Below are positions 7,397 to 16,389 of a DNA stretch of 47,508 nt, one piece after another (the stretch's first letter is position 1; the number at the start of each line of letters is the position of its first letter). The position numbers and the translations under genes are program-made. The notes under the pieces are model-generated. The model saw only the letters and a program-made list of their open reading frames with translations. It ran no database searches and was not told the origin of the DNA. This DNA comes from Candidatus Levybacteria bacterium RIFCSPLOWO2_02_FULL_37_18 (GTDB lineage: Bacteria > Patescibacteriota > Microgenomatia > Levybacterales > UBA12049): NCBI GenBank assembly GCA_001784115.1, contig MFPD01000018.1:1-47508 (forward strand), written 5' to 3'.

Positions 7397-9856
7397 TTAG
7401 CACGCTGAATATCCGCATGAATAACATTTCTGGCAACCTTCTTCATAAGCTAAGCTTCCTCCGCCGCACTCAGGACAGAGGTCAAACAAACTCGTGTTTG
7501 ATACGCTTACGGCAAACGTTTCTTCTCTTCCATCGATTGCCAGCTGTTGCACAGGCGGGTCTATATCTGGAGCAATTGCGCCATTTGAACCACTTATCAG
7601 ACGTTCGTTTGTATGCCCGTTATTCTGCTTTGCAGAACCATTTGACCCTTCTCCTGCAACCGGTGTTGCCAACGGCTTATCTTCTACAAACCCATTCACT
7701 CGAAACCCGCAGTATTTGGCAATAACTTTAGCAACCGCATCGGGAAGCGAACGCACTTTATTTTCTCCAAATCCTACACTTCGCGCTCCTCCAAGTCCAG
7801 ATAATTCAGAAACTATTTTTCTCATTCTCTCTCTGGCCGGTACCGGACTTGAAAGTCTTAAAAATACCGAAATGACCCTTCCCAAAGCATCTGCCATCGC
7901 AGCAACGTCAGAGCCTGATTTGCCGTTAGTGATAAATACCTCAAAAGGTTTGCCTTCCTTGTGATTTATAGTGACATACATTTTCCCTACCGGGCTTTCC
8001 ACTTGATACGTTACTCCTTCAACCACCATGGGTCGTGGCACAAACGGATCGGTAGGAGCTTTTACTACTGGTTGAATTTCTTTCTTTTCTTCTTTTTTCT
8101 CGGAAACACGTTCTAAGATCGATTGCCTACTTCCATCTCTCATGTACGTTATCCCTTTGCAACCCAAGTCGTACGCTAGCATATATAATTTTTTTACATC
8201 CTCAACTGTATGGACACTGGGCGCATTGACTGTTTTTGAAATCGACGCATCAACGTATTTTTGCACAGTAGCTTGAACTCTGACATGATCTTCCGGAGTT
8301 AAGTCATTTGCCGCGACAAAATAATCAGGTCGGGCTTCTTGAGGATGTGCTTTTCTCCACTGCCCATACAAATGGTGATATACGAGTTGCTTACCAAGTC
8401 TACCCATGTGATAGTATTCAAATTCATACACCGGCTCAATTCCGGAAGAAGCAGCGGAGAGCAAGCTCGTTGTCCCTGTTGGAGCAGCTTGTAAAAGCAT
8501 TGAGTTTCGAATACCGTATTTTTTCATCTTACTCTTAATCTCTTCGGGTAACTGACTGATAAAATGTCCTTCCAGGTGTTTTTTAATATTAATTTTTGGG
8601 AAAGGTCCTTTTTCGCGGGCAATAGCAATTGACTCATCATACGCAACATCTCTGATGGTCTTGTAAATCTTATCTATAACAGGCACTACTTCTTCAGACC
8701 CGTAGCGAAGATGCATTTTAATCAAAGCATCTGCAAGTCCTAATGTACCAAGACCAATTCGCCGTTCTCCTTCTCTTTGCATTTGTTTTATTTCCGGGAA
8801 AACATACTGGTCTGCATCAACAACGTCATCCTGGAACCTAACCCCGATTCGGGCATGAACAGCTAGAGCCTCATAATCCATTTCTCCCGGCTTATCGACT
8901 TCGTATCCTTTCACAAAAGCAGAAAGGTTGAGTGAAGCTAAATTACAAACTCCCCAGGCTGGAAGTCCCTCTTCACCACATGGATTTACGCAATTAATCG
9001 TATTCCAATACCAGTTGTTGTACCACTTGTTGTAGCGCTCCATAAACACAAGTCCCGGTTCAGCCGAACGCCAAGCAGCAGTACAAATAAGATCCCACAA
9101 ATACCTGGCTTTTACCGTCTTATATACTTTTACTTTTTTACCTAAAGCTGTCCAGTGATCCAATATTCCATCCCACTTTTCATCGTACTGCGGATCCGAA
9201 GTATCCGGGAAAACCAAATCCCAATCCGCGTCTTTTTTGACCGCTTCCATGAAGGAATCGGAGACGCAAATAGAAAGGTTTGCACCGTTAATGCGGGTTA
9301 AGTCCTGCTTGACGGTAATGAATTCTTCGATATCCGGATGCCAATCCCACAGCATAAGCATTAAAGCACCTCTCCGGGAGCCTCCTTGTTGAATAATGTC
9401 ATGCGTTGCCAAAGAATACATTCCCGCCCAGTTAATAGGCCCAGATGAAAACCCGTTGACTTTTTTAACCCGTGCCCCCCGTGGCCGAAGAGAAGATATA
9501 TTAACCCCTACCCCACCGCCCCGCGCCATAATTTCTATCATGGCTTTTAAGTTATCTAGTATTCCATCCCGTGAGTCTTTTGGAGAAGGAATAACAAAGC
9601 AGTTATAAAATGTCACCCCGTACCCAGTTCCTGCTCCAGCAAGAACACGACCGCCGGGGACGAATTTAAAATCCTCCATGGCGTTATAAAACGTATCTTC
9701 CCATTTTTTTCTGACCTCTTTTTTCTCAACCGAAGCAATCCTCTTTGCAATTCTTCTCCACATTTCTTCAGGAGTTTGCTCAATGGGATTACCCTCTTTA
9801 TCTTTTAAAGAGTACCTGTCCAAAAATACTTTTTCCCTGACACCTTCAAGCTTCAT
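7397..9856 (-). CDS. nrdJ: Adenosylcobalamin-dependent (class II) ribonucleotide reductase with C-terminal Zn ribbon
   Basis: 'FVPGGRVLAGAG','GGVGVNISSLRPRG','NPCGEEGLPAWGVCNLASLNLS','LQAAPTGTTSLL', C-term 'CPECGGGSLAYEEGCQKCYSCGYSAC'. Confidence 0.95.
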   Translation of the reverse strand: MKLEGVREKVFLDRYSLKDKEGNPIEQTPEEMWRRIAKRIASVEKKEVRKKWEDTFYNAMEDFKFVPGGRVLAGAGTGYGVTFYNCFVIPSPKDSRDGILDNLKAMIEIMARGGGVGVNISSLRPRGARVKKVNGFSSGPINWAGMYSLATHDIIQQGGSRRGALMLMLWDWHPDIEEFITVKQDLTRINGANLSICVSDSFMEAVKKDADWDLVFPDTSDPQYDEKWDGILDHWTALGKKVKVYKTVKARYLWDLICTAAWRSAEPGLVFMERYNKWYNNWYWNTINCVNPCGEEGLPAWGVCNLASLNLSAFVKGYEVDKPGEMDYEALAVHARIGVRFQDDVVDADQYVFPEIKQMQREGERRIGLGTLGLADALIKMHLRYGSEEVVPVIDKIYKTIRDVAYDESIAIAREKGPFPKINIKKHLEGHFISQLPEEIKSKMKKYGIRNSMLLQAAPTGTTSLLSAASSGIEPVYEFEYYHMGRLGKQLVYHHLYGQWRKAHPQEARPDYFVAANDLTPEDHVRVQATVQKYVDASISKTVNAPSVHTVEDVKKLYMLAYDLGCKGITYMRDGSRQSILERVSEKKEEKKEIQPVVKAPTDPFVPRPMVVEGVTYQVESPVGKMYVTINHKEGKPFEVFITNGKSGSDVAAMADALGRVISVFLRLSSPVPARERMRKIVSELSGLGGARSVGFGENKVRSLPDAVAKVIAKYCGFRVNGFVEDKPLATPVAGEGSNGSAKQNNGHTNERLISGSNGAIAPDIDPPVQQLAIDGREETFAVSVSNTSLFDLCPECGGGSLAYEEGCQKCYSCGYSAC

Positions 9857-9903
9857 ATATATATGTAGCGTCTATAATTATTTTATCACACTATATGTAA
9901 GAA
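9856..9903. promoter_or_regulatory. Tandem NrdR-box-like sites upstream of nrdJ
   Basis: tatatatatgtagcgt (9856-9871) and acactatatgtaagaa (9888-9903); partial matches (10/16, 11/16) to acaCwAtATaTwGtgt, start-to-start 32 bp. Confidence 0.5.
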
Positions 9904-9933
9904 TTATACCAAAATCTGTAATAAAACTGTAAT

Positions 9934-10401
9934 TTATCCAATCAGCCGCTTTACTTCTTTTTCAAATTCTTCAACATCAACAAACCGTCTAAAAACGCTT
10001 GAAAAACGAATATATGCTACCTTATCAAGTTTTTTTAACCGATTTGCAACCATCTGGCCTATTTTTTTACTTTCCACTTCAACTGAATCTGAGCTTAATA
10101 ATTCCCGCTCCACCTCTGTTACTATTTTTTCAATTTCAGAAATCGGTACCGTAGTCTTTTCACACGCTTTTAATATTCCCGTCCGAAGTTTGTCTCTGTT
10201 AAACTGTTCTCTTTTTCCATCTCTTTTAATTACCAGTAAGTAGATATTCTCAACTCTTTCATATGTCGTAAACCGCTTTTGACAAGAAACGCATGCTCGT
10301 CTTCTTCGAATTGTTTCTAAGTCCTCGCTGTCTCGCGTTTCTACCACCTCTGTATCTTTGCTTCCGCAATACGGACACTTCATAACAAAATCAAAAGTCA
10401 A
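9934..10401 (-). CDS. nrdR: Transcriptional repressor NrdR (start likely at MKCPYCGS, 10383)
   Basis: 'MKCPYCGSKDTEVVETRDSEDLETIRRRRACVSCQKRFTTYERVE...VIKRDGKREQFNRDKLRTGI'. Confidence 0.97.
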   Translation of the reverse strand: MTFDFVMKCPYCGSKDTEVVETRDSEDLETIRRRRACVSCQKRFTTYERVENIYLLVIKRDGKREQFNRDKLRTGILKACEKTTVPISEIEKIVTEVERELLSSDSVEVESKKIGQMVANRLKKLDKVAYIRFSSVFRRFVDVEEFEKEVKRLIG

Positions 10402-10441
10402 AAGTAATTAATTTTGAATTTTATTTGTAATTTTGACTCAA

Positions 10442-10493
10442 ACTCTATATCTAGTGCAAAAAAATCATACTGGCACTAAATATATTGTGTCAA
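10442..10493 (-). promoter_or_regulatory. nrdR promoter with tandem NrdR boxes
   Basis: Minus strand TTGACA (10493-10488), 18 nt, TATGAT (10469-10464); boxes actctatatctagtgc (10442-10457, 13/16) and actaaatatattgtgt (10475-10490, 14/16), 33 bp apart. Confidence 0.7.
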
Positions 10494-10589
10494 CTATCAA
10501 CTTCTGTATCAATTACTATCAATACAAAAAATTAGCTTCAGAGTTTGTGCTACGGAAAAAATGCAGAAAATCTTGAGTAAATATGGAAC

Positions 10590-11147
10590 TCAATTTGATA
10601 AAAATATACTTACTTGACCGTCAAAGCCCCTCAGTCTTTTATCGCTATGCATAAACTGTTCTTTTAGATTTTTTGGTCCAGTTTTGAGCAAAGAGGCAAG
10701 AATAGCTCTGTGTTTTTTAAGAGAACGGACAAGATTTTGAGCTTGATTTGCAATATCTTTTCCCTGTGTTTTTGCATCTTTTGCCAGCATTATTGCCTTT
10801 TCAAAATAATTCTCACTTTTTGAAATGGTAGAATATGCAAGCTCGGACTTATCAGCACGCTTTTTAAGAAGCATTATACCTGCTTGTAACCGCTTATCAG
10901 ACTCAAGCAGGTAAAACTCTGATTTTTTAAGTGAATCCGCGATTAAAAATTCGATGATTCTGTCTCGTATAACTTTTGCTATATATAACGGGCTGTCCGG
11001 TAAAAGACCCGGATACGGAAGTATATACTCTTCTCCTGAGGCAGTAGAAACAGAATCCAAAAACGCATCTTTTACCTGAGCGTATACCATCAAAGGATAT
11101 ATTAATAGACACATTGACAGCAGAAAGATTAAAACAAAATTTCTCAT
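10590..11147 (-). CDS. Secreted DUF5667-like protein
   Basis: Signal peptide; 'LPYPGLLPDSPLYIAKVIRDRIIEFLIADSLKKSEFYLLESDKRLQA'. Confidence 0.65.
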   Translation of the reverse strand: MRNFVLIFLLSMCLLIYPLMVYAQVKDAFLDSVSTASGEEYILPYPGLLPDSPLYIAKVIRDRIIEFLIADSLKKSEFYLLESDKRLQAGIMLLKKRADKSELAYSTISKSENYFEKAIMLAKDAKTQGKDIANQAQNLVRSLKKHRAILASLLKTGPKNLKEQFMHSDKRLRGFDGQVSIFLSN

Positions 11148-12385
11148 CTTTTCCCAACTATATTAAGCCAGTAACTTTTTGACTCATTAAATGGATATGT
11201 AAACAACTGCCCGTACATCTCGCTTCCATAAAACTCAAGATGCCGAAAACCGGCTTTTCGTAAAACACTGCTTACCTGATCTTTATCCATATGTAAAGTT
11301 GGAAGACTATTGGCTGTTCGAAATATCCATTTCCCCTTATTATAATCAAAAATCATACGCGTATAGGTAATCATCTTCCCTCTTTTATTGCTGTAAAAGC
11401 TTATTGAAAGATTTCCTTCCTTTTTAGATGGATTATAGCGCTGGATAAAATCCCTCATTCCTCCCTGCTCGTTATAAAACCGGTGGAAATTTGCGATCTG
11501 AAATATAAACAAAGATCTTTTTTGATTCATGACATTTTTTATTCCTGATAGAATATTTTTTTCAGTAAACGATACATGAGGCAATGCATTACCCATAAAA
11601 ATTACTGCGTCAATATCGCTAGGTATTAGATTGACAATTTTTTTATATGGCCCTCTTAAAAAGGTTATTTTTTCCTGAAGGTGTTTTGGGAGTTTCTCTT
11701 TCTTTTTTTCGGCAAAATCAGTCATAATTCCGCTTACTTCAAGCCCAAATACCTCAAATCCTTTTTGCGCTAAAGCAATCGTATGTTCACCAGTACTTGA
11801 AGCGATATCAATTACTTTTACCACTTTTTCTCGCCTAAAAAGAGTTAATAAATCTGGGATTTCACCAGCAAGTCTTTTTTTCCAATCTATAACTAAGTCA
11901 TAATATCGAGCAAGCCAATCGTAAAATCCTTCTTCTTCATGTAAGGGAAGCCTTTTTTGAATAACAGCTTCAAAAATATCACCCTTAGATACTATACCAA
12001 TTAGTTTATCTTGTGAATCAACAACTGGAAGACGCCCGATTTTATGAACAAACATGAGTGATTGGGCTTTTAAAAGAGGTGTGTCTTCGGTTACTGTCTG
12101 AAGGTTTTTACTCATGATTTTTTCTGCCGGCAGGCTCAAAACATCGGCTGTCTTTTTTTCCATGCTCTCAAAATCCGAGGCATGAACCGGATCTTCGATA
12201 AATTCTGATACCGAGGGAAAAAGTTGCGCAATAATATCTCTTTCTGTTATAAAACCAACAAGTTTTAATCCGTCTACTACGGGAACTCCGTTAATTCCTC
12301 TGCCAAAAATAATCCGCGCGACATCTTTGATGGCCGTGTTGACGGTTACATAGTCAACTTCCCGATTCATTACATCAGAGACTTT
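11144..12385 (-). CDS. Fusion: tandem CBS domains plus class I SAM-dependent methyltransferase (ORF extends to 12442; likely start MKVSDVMNR)
   Basis: 'MKVSDVMNREVDYVTVNTAIKDVARIIFGRGINGVPVVD...IMSKNLQTVTEDTPLLKA...GRLPVVD' then 'VVKVIDIASSTGEHTIALAQKGFEVFGLEVS'. Confidence 0.85.
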   Translation of the reverse strand, partial: KVSDVMNREVDYVTVNTAIKDVARIIFGRGINGVPVVDGLKLVGFITERDIIAQLFPSVSEFIEDPVHASDFESMEKKTADVLSLPAEKIMSKNLQTVTEDTPLLKAQSLMFVHKIGRLPVVDSQDKLIGIVSKGDIFEAVIQKRLPLHEEEGFYDWLARYYDLVIDWKKRLAGEIPDLLTLFRREKVVKVIDIASSTGEHTIALAQKGFEVFGLEVSGIMTDFAEKKKEKLPKHLQEKITFLRGPYKKIVNLIPSDIDAVIFMGNALPHVSFTEKNILSGIKNVMNQKRSLFIFQIANFHRFYNEQGGMRDFIQRYNPSKKEGNLSISFYSNKRGKMITYTRMIFDYNKGKWIFRTANSLPTLHMDKDQVSSVLRKAGFRHLEFYGSEMYGQLFTYPFNESKSYWLNIVGKR

Positions 12386-12511
12386 CATAGACGAATTTTT
12401 CTCCCCTACTTTATCATTTGCAGAAAAAAATAGCAAGAACAAAGAATTCTTCTTACAAGCTTATTACCCCCCCCTTCCGGTATGTTTCCGTAAATATCCG
12501 GCACTACTCTC

Positions 12512-12660
12512 TTCTTAACAGCGTTTTCATACCAAGACCAAGATGCGGTCTATGATAGAGATATCTATCTAAGAAAACTTCTACATATTTGTTCAGTTCC
12601 GGTATCTCTTTTGGTTTGTATTTAATCCATCCTAAACATTCTTTTCTTACTACTTGTTCT
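12512..12660 (-). pseudogene. C-terminal fragment of a DDE (rve-type) integrase/transposase
   Basis: Manual translation ...RKECLGWIKYKPKEIPELNKYVEVFLDRYLYHRPHLGLGMKTLLRRE*. Confidence 0.5.
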
Positions 12661-13193
12661 AAGTACTCTGTGGTACGGGAAATGAATCCATCCTAGGAAA
12701 TCAACACCGGAAAAATGGGTTTTAATATAAACTTTATCTGGATGTAATGAGAGCTTTAATCTCATCTCTAAAAATTTAGATATTTTGGGTATCAGATTTT
12801 CCAAATAGGATTTATCTGTATGAAAAACTACAAAGTCATCAGCGTAACGAACAAAACTTGATGGTCGATAGTTGCAAAAAATTTCCTAATGTCACCCTTT
12901 AGGACCCATGTAGTTTTGTTATTGTTTTTAGAGACTTTTCGAGAGAATTCTCTAAAACGGTTTAATGCTTTGTGCGTACCCTTATTGTTTCAGCAGGAAT
13001 AGGAATCAAAAATGAACTTCTGGTCGAAGTAAGGATATAAAATTCTATAAATTGCGTGATGGACAATCCGGTCAGCCACTGTGGCCTTGTGTATATCACG
13101 AGGTTTTGGGTCGTTAATCTTGAAAGCGTAGTAGGTGCTGTGCGTATAGGTCTTACTAAGAAGTGCATTGCGAAGTTGCATTCTCTCTCTCAT
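12622..13193 (-). pseudogene. Degraded reverse transcriptase (DGR/group II-intron-like family)
   Basis: QLRNALLSKTYTHSTYYAFKINDPKPRDIHKATVADRIVHHAIYRILYPYFDQKFIFDSYSC[TGA]NNKGTHKALNRFREFSRKVSKNNNKTTWVLKGDIRKFFATIDHQ//FVRYADDFVVFHTDKSYLENLIPKISKFLEMRLKLSLHPDKVYIKTHFSGVDFLGWIHFPYHRVLRTSSKKRMF; YADD at 12834-12845; nonsense codon plus deletion/frameshift. Confidence 0.85.
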
Positions 13194-13331
13194 AAAGCCT
13201 TAGCCGTATATAATCTCAATCTGTATCTGCCGGAAGGGTCTCGAAAAGAGTATATCCGTTCGATATAACCAATCTGGTAATAAGGATAACAGGTATCTCA
13301 TAAATACCCATTTTTATGGTATAATTTAAGC

Positions 13332-13595
13332 ATGTATAATTGGTCTATCGATGAAGAATACTTCAAAAAAAATAATCCTAAAAAGTATAAATTATGGAGG
13401 CTAACCCAGCTTATTAACTATGGACTAGATGGGGAAAAGCTAGATAGGGAGGAGGTTAAAAAAGCCTGGCCAGAGATTAAAGATCAACTTGATCCTTATG
13501 CTAAGAGGGCTATAGAATTTTTATTATGGGGAAAAGTATACTCACTACCGAACAACTTAACTTTCTGGAATATGCACAAGCACAAGCTTCCATAG
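13332..13595 (+). CDS. Small putative antitoxin partner of AbiEii-like toxin
   Basis: 87-aa ORF overlapping the downstream nucleotidyltransferase gene by 70 nt. Confidence 0.6.
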   Translation: MYNWSIDEEYFKKNNPKKYKLWRLTQLINYGLDGEKLDREEVKKAWPEIKDQLDPYAKRAIEFLLWGKVYSLPNNLTFWNMHKHKLP

Positions 13596-14206
13596 TCAAA
13601 AACTTCTACCTTACAGGTGGCACTGCTTTAGCTGAGTTTTATTTCCAACACCGGTTATCAGAAGATATTGATCTTTTTTCAGAAAACGAGGTAAGGGTAG
13701 CTGCGGTAGAGGCGTTTTTACAAGGAGCTTCATCTAAACTTGGCATTTCAGAAATCGTCAAGCAAAACTTTCTTGGTCTTTATACATACCAACTGAAATA
13801 TAAAAATGGCACAACACTAAAGGTTGATTTTAGCTATTATCCATTTCCTAAAATTGAAGAGGGTATCCGCTTTGGTAAATTGGAAGTCTCCAGTATGTAT
13901 GATATTGCTGTTAATAAAATTCATACCATTGCCTCAAGAACGCGTGCCAGAGATTATATTGACATGTTTTTTATTATTAAAAGCTCCAATATACCCTCTG
14001 GTAAATACCTTGAACAGTTAAGGTTAGATAGTAAGGCAAAGTTTGATTGGCCTTTGGAAAATAAAAACCTCGTTGCGGCATTTTTGAAAGTTAAAGATCT
14101 TAAAAATGAGGATTTTCCTAAAATGTTGGTAGACTTTGATCAAGAAGAGATGGAAAAATTTTTCCTTGACCTTGCCAGATCATTAGAAAAGCAAATATTT
14201 AAATAA
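13526..14206 (+). CDS. AbiEii/AbiGii-like nucleotidyltransferase toxin
   Basis: 'FYLTGGTALAEFYFQHRLSEDIDLFSE' (GGTAL... DIDLF) and 'MYDIAVNKIHTIASRTRARDYIDMFFII'. Confidence 0.88.
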   Translation: MGKSILTTEQLNFLEYAQAQASIVKNFYLTGGTALAEFYFQHRLSEDIDLFSENEVRVAAVEAFLQGASSKLGISEIVKQNFLGLYTYQLKYKNGTTLKVDFSYYPFPKIEEGIRFGKLEVSSMYDIAVNKIHTIASRTRARDYIDMFFIIKSSNIPSGKYLEQLRLDSKAKFDWPLENKNLVAAFLKVKDLKNEDFPKMLVDFDQEEMEKFFLDLARSLEKQIFK

Positions 14207-14207
14207 A

Positions 14208-16208
14208 CTAAAAAGAGGACAAAAAGTTACGTAAGATTCCAAGTTTCGAAGTTTTCTTTTCCGCCTTGCGGAGACTGAAGACAAACTCATCGTCGGGACT
14301 CCAACGATCGTCAGGAAGGGTAAAATAGTCGTACAGACAGGCTCCGCCGTCCTCATTGCGCCCCAGATAGAACACAGGCGGGTTGCGACCAGCTATCTGT
14401 TTCATAGCCATGAAGTACCATTCTCCTAATGGTTGGTTCGTGTCTTTAAGTCTTTGATACACTGCCACCTCAGGCAAACAAAGATCTAAACCCAGTTCAT
14501 TGGCTTTGGCGTAAATTTGGTCTGTTGTGGATGATCCATCTAGTCCTAAGTCTTGGACTTTCAGTTTAGCTGTTTTAATAGTTTCTGGATTTGAGAGAGT
14601 GGTAAAATCACGGCTTTTTATCATATCGTCTACGTATGATGAGGTTTGAATATTCCTCTCTTTTAAATCTTCCTGTAACTGTTCTTTTGGTCTGCCACCA
14701 ATAGCTAGATCTTCAATTCTAATTTTCTCTTCAGGAAAGGAAGTATATACCTGATCAATATTATATCTGGTTAAAATATCAAAGATACCTGGTTCTAACG
14801 GTCCTATGTAACCTCTGGTTTGCGGATTAATTTCTTTGACAGATTTGGCGATCTGTGCCTTCTCACATCCCAACACAATAGGCATATCTTCGTCGACACT
14901 TCTTTGAGATCGGATTTCAGCAATGCGAGGGTCTTTCTGGTACCCAAATCCTTCAATAGGAGAATTTATCTCATAAAGAAATACAAGATCAGTTGCATCA
15001 AGGGATACTCCAGTTTTTGTTTTGCGATCAACACTCGTGAGAGCTCTCATATCAGTGCTTTTCTTTTTCCACAATCTTCCTTGTTGTTCAAATTCTGGCT
15101 CTGAAAGTTTTGTCTCTACAACATCACCTATATACGCATCAAGGTTTTCCTCTTTTTCAACTCCTCTGACCTCAGCAATCGTACTACCTCTATCGATAAC
15201 CATAACCACACGGGGAACAACTGGGTTTCCATTCGCATCATTTGAATAGTAAACATGTAAATCATACTGGTCTCTAACTAGATATCGCTGTGCCATTTGT
15301 TCTCCTCTTATACACCAACCAGTACCATATGGCGCAATCGAGTCAACAAGCTTCCTATGGTCTGAGCCTTTTGGATATTTCACCCATTTTCCTTCAGTAA
15401 CTCTAAGAAGATATTCGGAGATTGGTTTAAATTCTTCTATGGCAAGGGCGTAAAGTTTGGCAAAATTCTTATTCTCTAGCGCCTGACGATATTTTTGTTT
15501 TGCCTCCTCAGATATATCGAAACGACGAGTAAACTGAAGGTCTGACTGTCCTGGATCAGACCTAGCGTTTTCATTCGGATACTTCTTTTCTAAATCCCCA
15601 AGAACTATCGCCAAAGCCTCCCTATTGAGATCGGCGAATGGACTCACTGTTCCACCGGTTCTCTCGGTAAATGAACTCTTCTGCTTATCGTATCTACCCA
15701 TGCGCAACACACTTCGGAAGGCAAAATATTTTAGCCAATCAGGGTATTTCGCATCGTCTGATGCCAAATAATCAGCCCAATTGTCCAATGACCTCTCCTG
15801 GTCTTTAATAAGGGTCTCTGTTAACTCTTTTCTGTAATCATCAGGAATTTCAATATCTCCATGACCTTCTTCCCTGTGTTTACGTTTTATAGAGTCAAAG
15901 TATGCTTCGGGGACTTCTTCAGGTTTGATAACAAAACGGTTATGGAGGCCATGCTTTAACATTGAGAGGTTCCGCTCTCCTCTGCTTTCAGCATCTTCTT
16001 TACCTACTAATTTCGGGGGGTGAATAATATTATTTAACCGATCAAGATAATTTTGGATTCTAAGTACGTAACTACTTTGAGGTATAACTTCCCATGTTCG
16101 TTGCTCAAAGCGTCTCGCCGACGCTTTGACACCAGGGTCGGTATTTAATTGGTATTTTTGTTGAAGAAACTCTGCACCTGTATTTTCTGCCATACGCTCT
16201 ATTCCCAC
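14208..16208 (-). CDS. Large uncharacterised protein (distantly PcfJ-like core is possible)
   Basis: 666-aa ORF; 'IAPYGTGWCIRGEQMAQRYLVRDQYDLHVYYSNDANGNPVVPRVVMVIDRG'. Confidence 0.7.
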   Translation of the reverse strand: MGIERMAENTGAEFLQQKYQLNTDPGVKASARRFEQRTWEVIPQSSYVLRIQNYLDRLNNIIHPPKLVGKEDAESRGERNLSMLKHGLHNRFVIKPEEVPEAYFDSIKRKHREEGHGDIEIPDDYRKELTETLIKDQERSLDNWADYLASDDAKYPDWLKYFAFRSVLRMGRYDKQKSSFTERTGGTVSPFADLNREALAIVLGDLEKKYPNENARSDPGQSDLQFTRRFDISEEAKQKYRQALENKNFAKLYALAIEEFKPISEYLLRVTEGKWVKYPKGSDHRKLVDSIAPYGTGWCIRGEQMAQRYLVRDQYDLHVYYSNDANGNPVVPRVVMVIDRGSTIAEVRGVEKEENLDAYIGDVVETKLSEPEFEQQGRLWKKKSTDMRALTSVDRKTKTGVSLDATDLVFLYEINSPIEGFGYQKDPRIAEIRSQRSVDEDMPIVLGCEKAQIAKSVKEINPQTRGYIGPLEPGIFDILTRYNIDQVYTSFPEEKIRIEDLAIGGRPKEQLQEDLKERNIQTSSYVDDMIKSRDFTTLSNPETIKTAKLKVQDLGLDGSSTTDQIYAKANELGLDLCLPEVAVYQRLKDTNQPLGEWYFMAMKQIAGRNPPVFYLGRNEDGGACLYDYFTLPDDRWSPDDEFVFSLRKAEKKTSKLGILRNFLSSF

Positions 16209-16389
16209 TTATCTGTAATCTATTATAGCAATTATGATCTTGGGGTGTCTATTCTTCCACATCTTCTGAAGAAATCTTTAGAGGATATTATTTATTTGAC
16301 TAATTCAAATTGACCCACTACCGAATAATGCGAATACTTGACTTTATTAACCTCTATCATATAGGATGTAAATCCTGCCAATTTAATTA

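Noticed and set aside
8308-8538. Numerous small ORFs antisense to nrdJ, pgk, PBPs and other CDS
   Set aside because: Shadow ORFs with no recognisable domains, opposite to well-supported genes
6980-12992. Genome-wide recoding of TGA (as in some CPR lineages)
   Set aside because: Two in-frame TGAs (DUF4430, RT fragment) fit pseudogenisation or errors; many intact genes end naturally with TGA and expected residues at the two sites differ
12622-13193. Active diversity-generating retroelement or retron
   Set aside because: RT is interrupted and deleted; no TR/VR pair or accessory gene noticed
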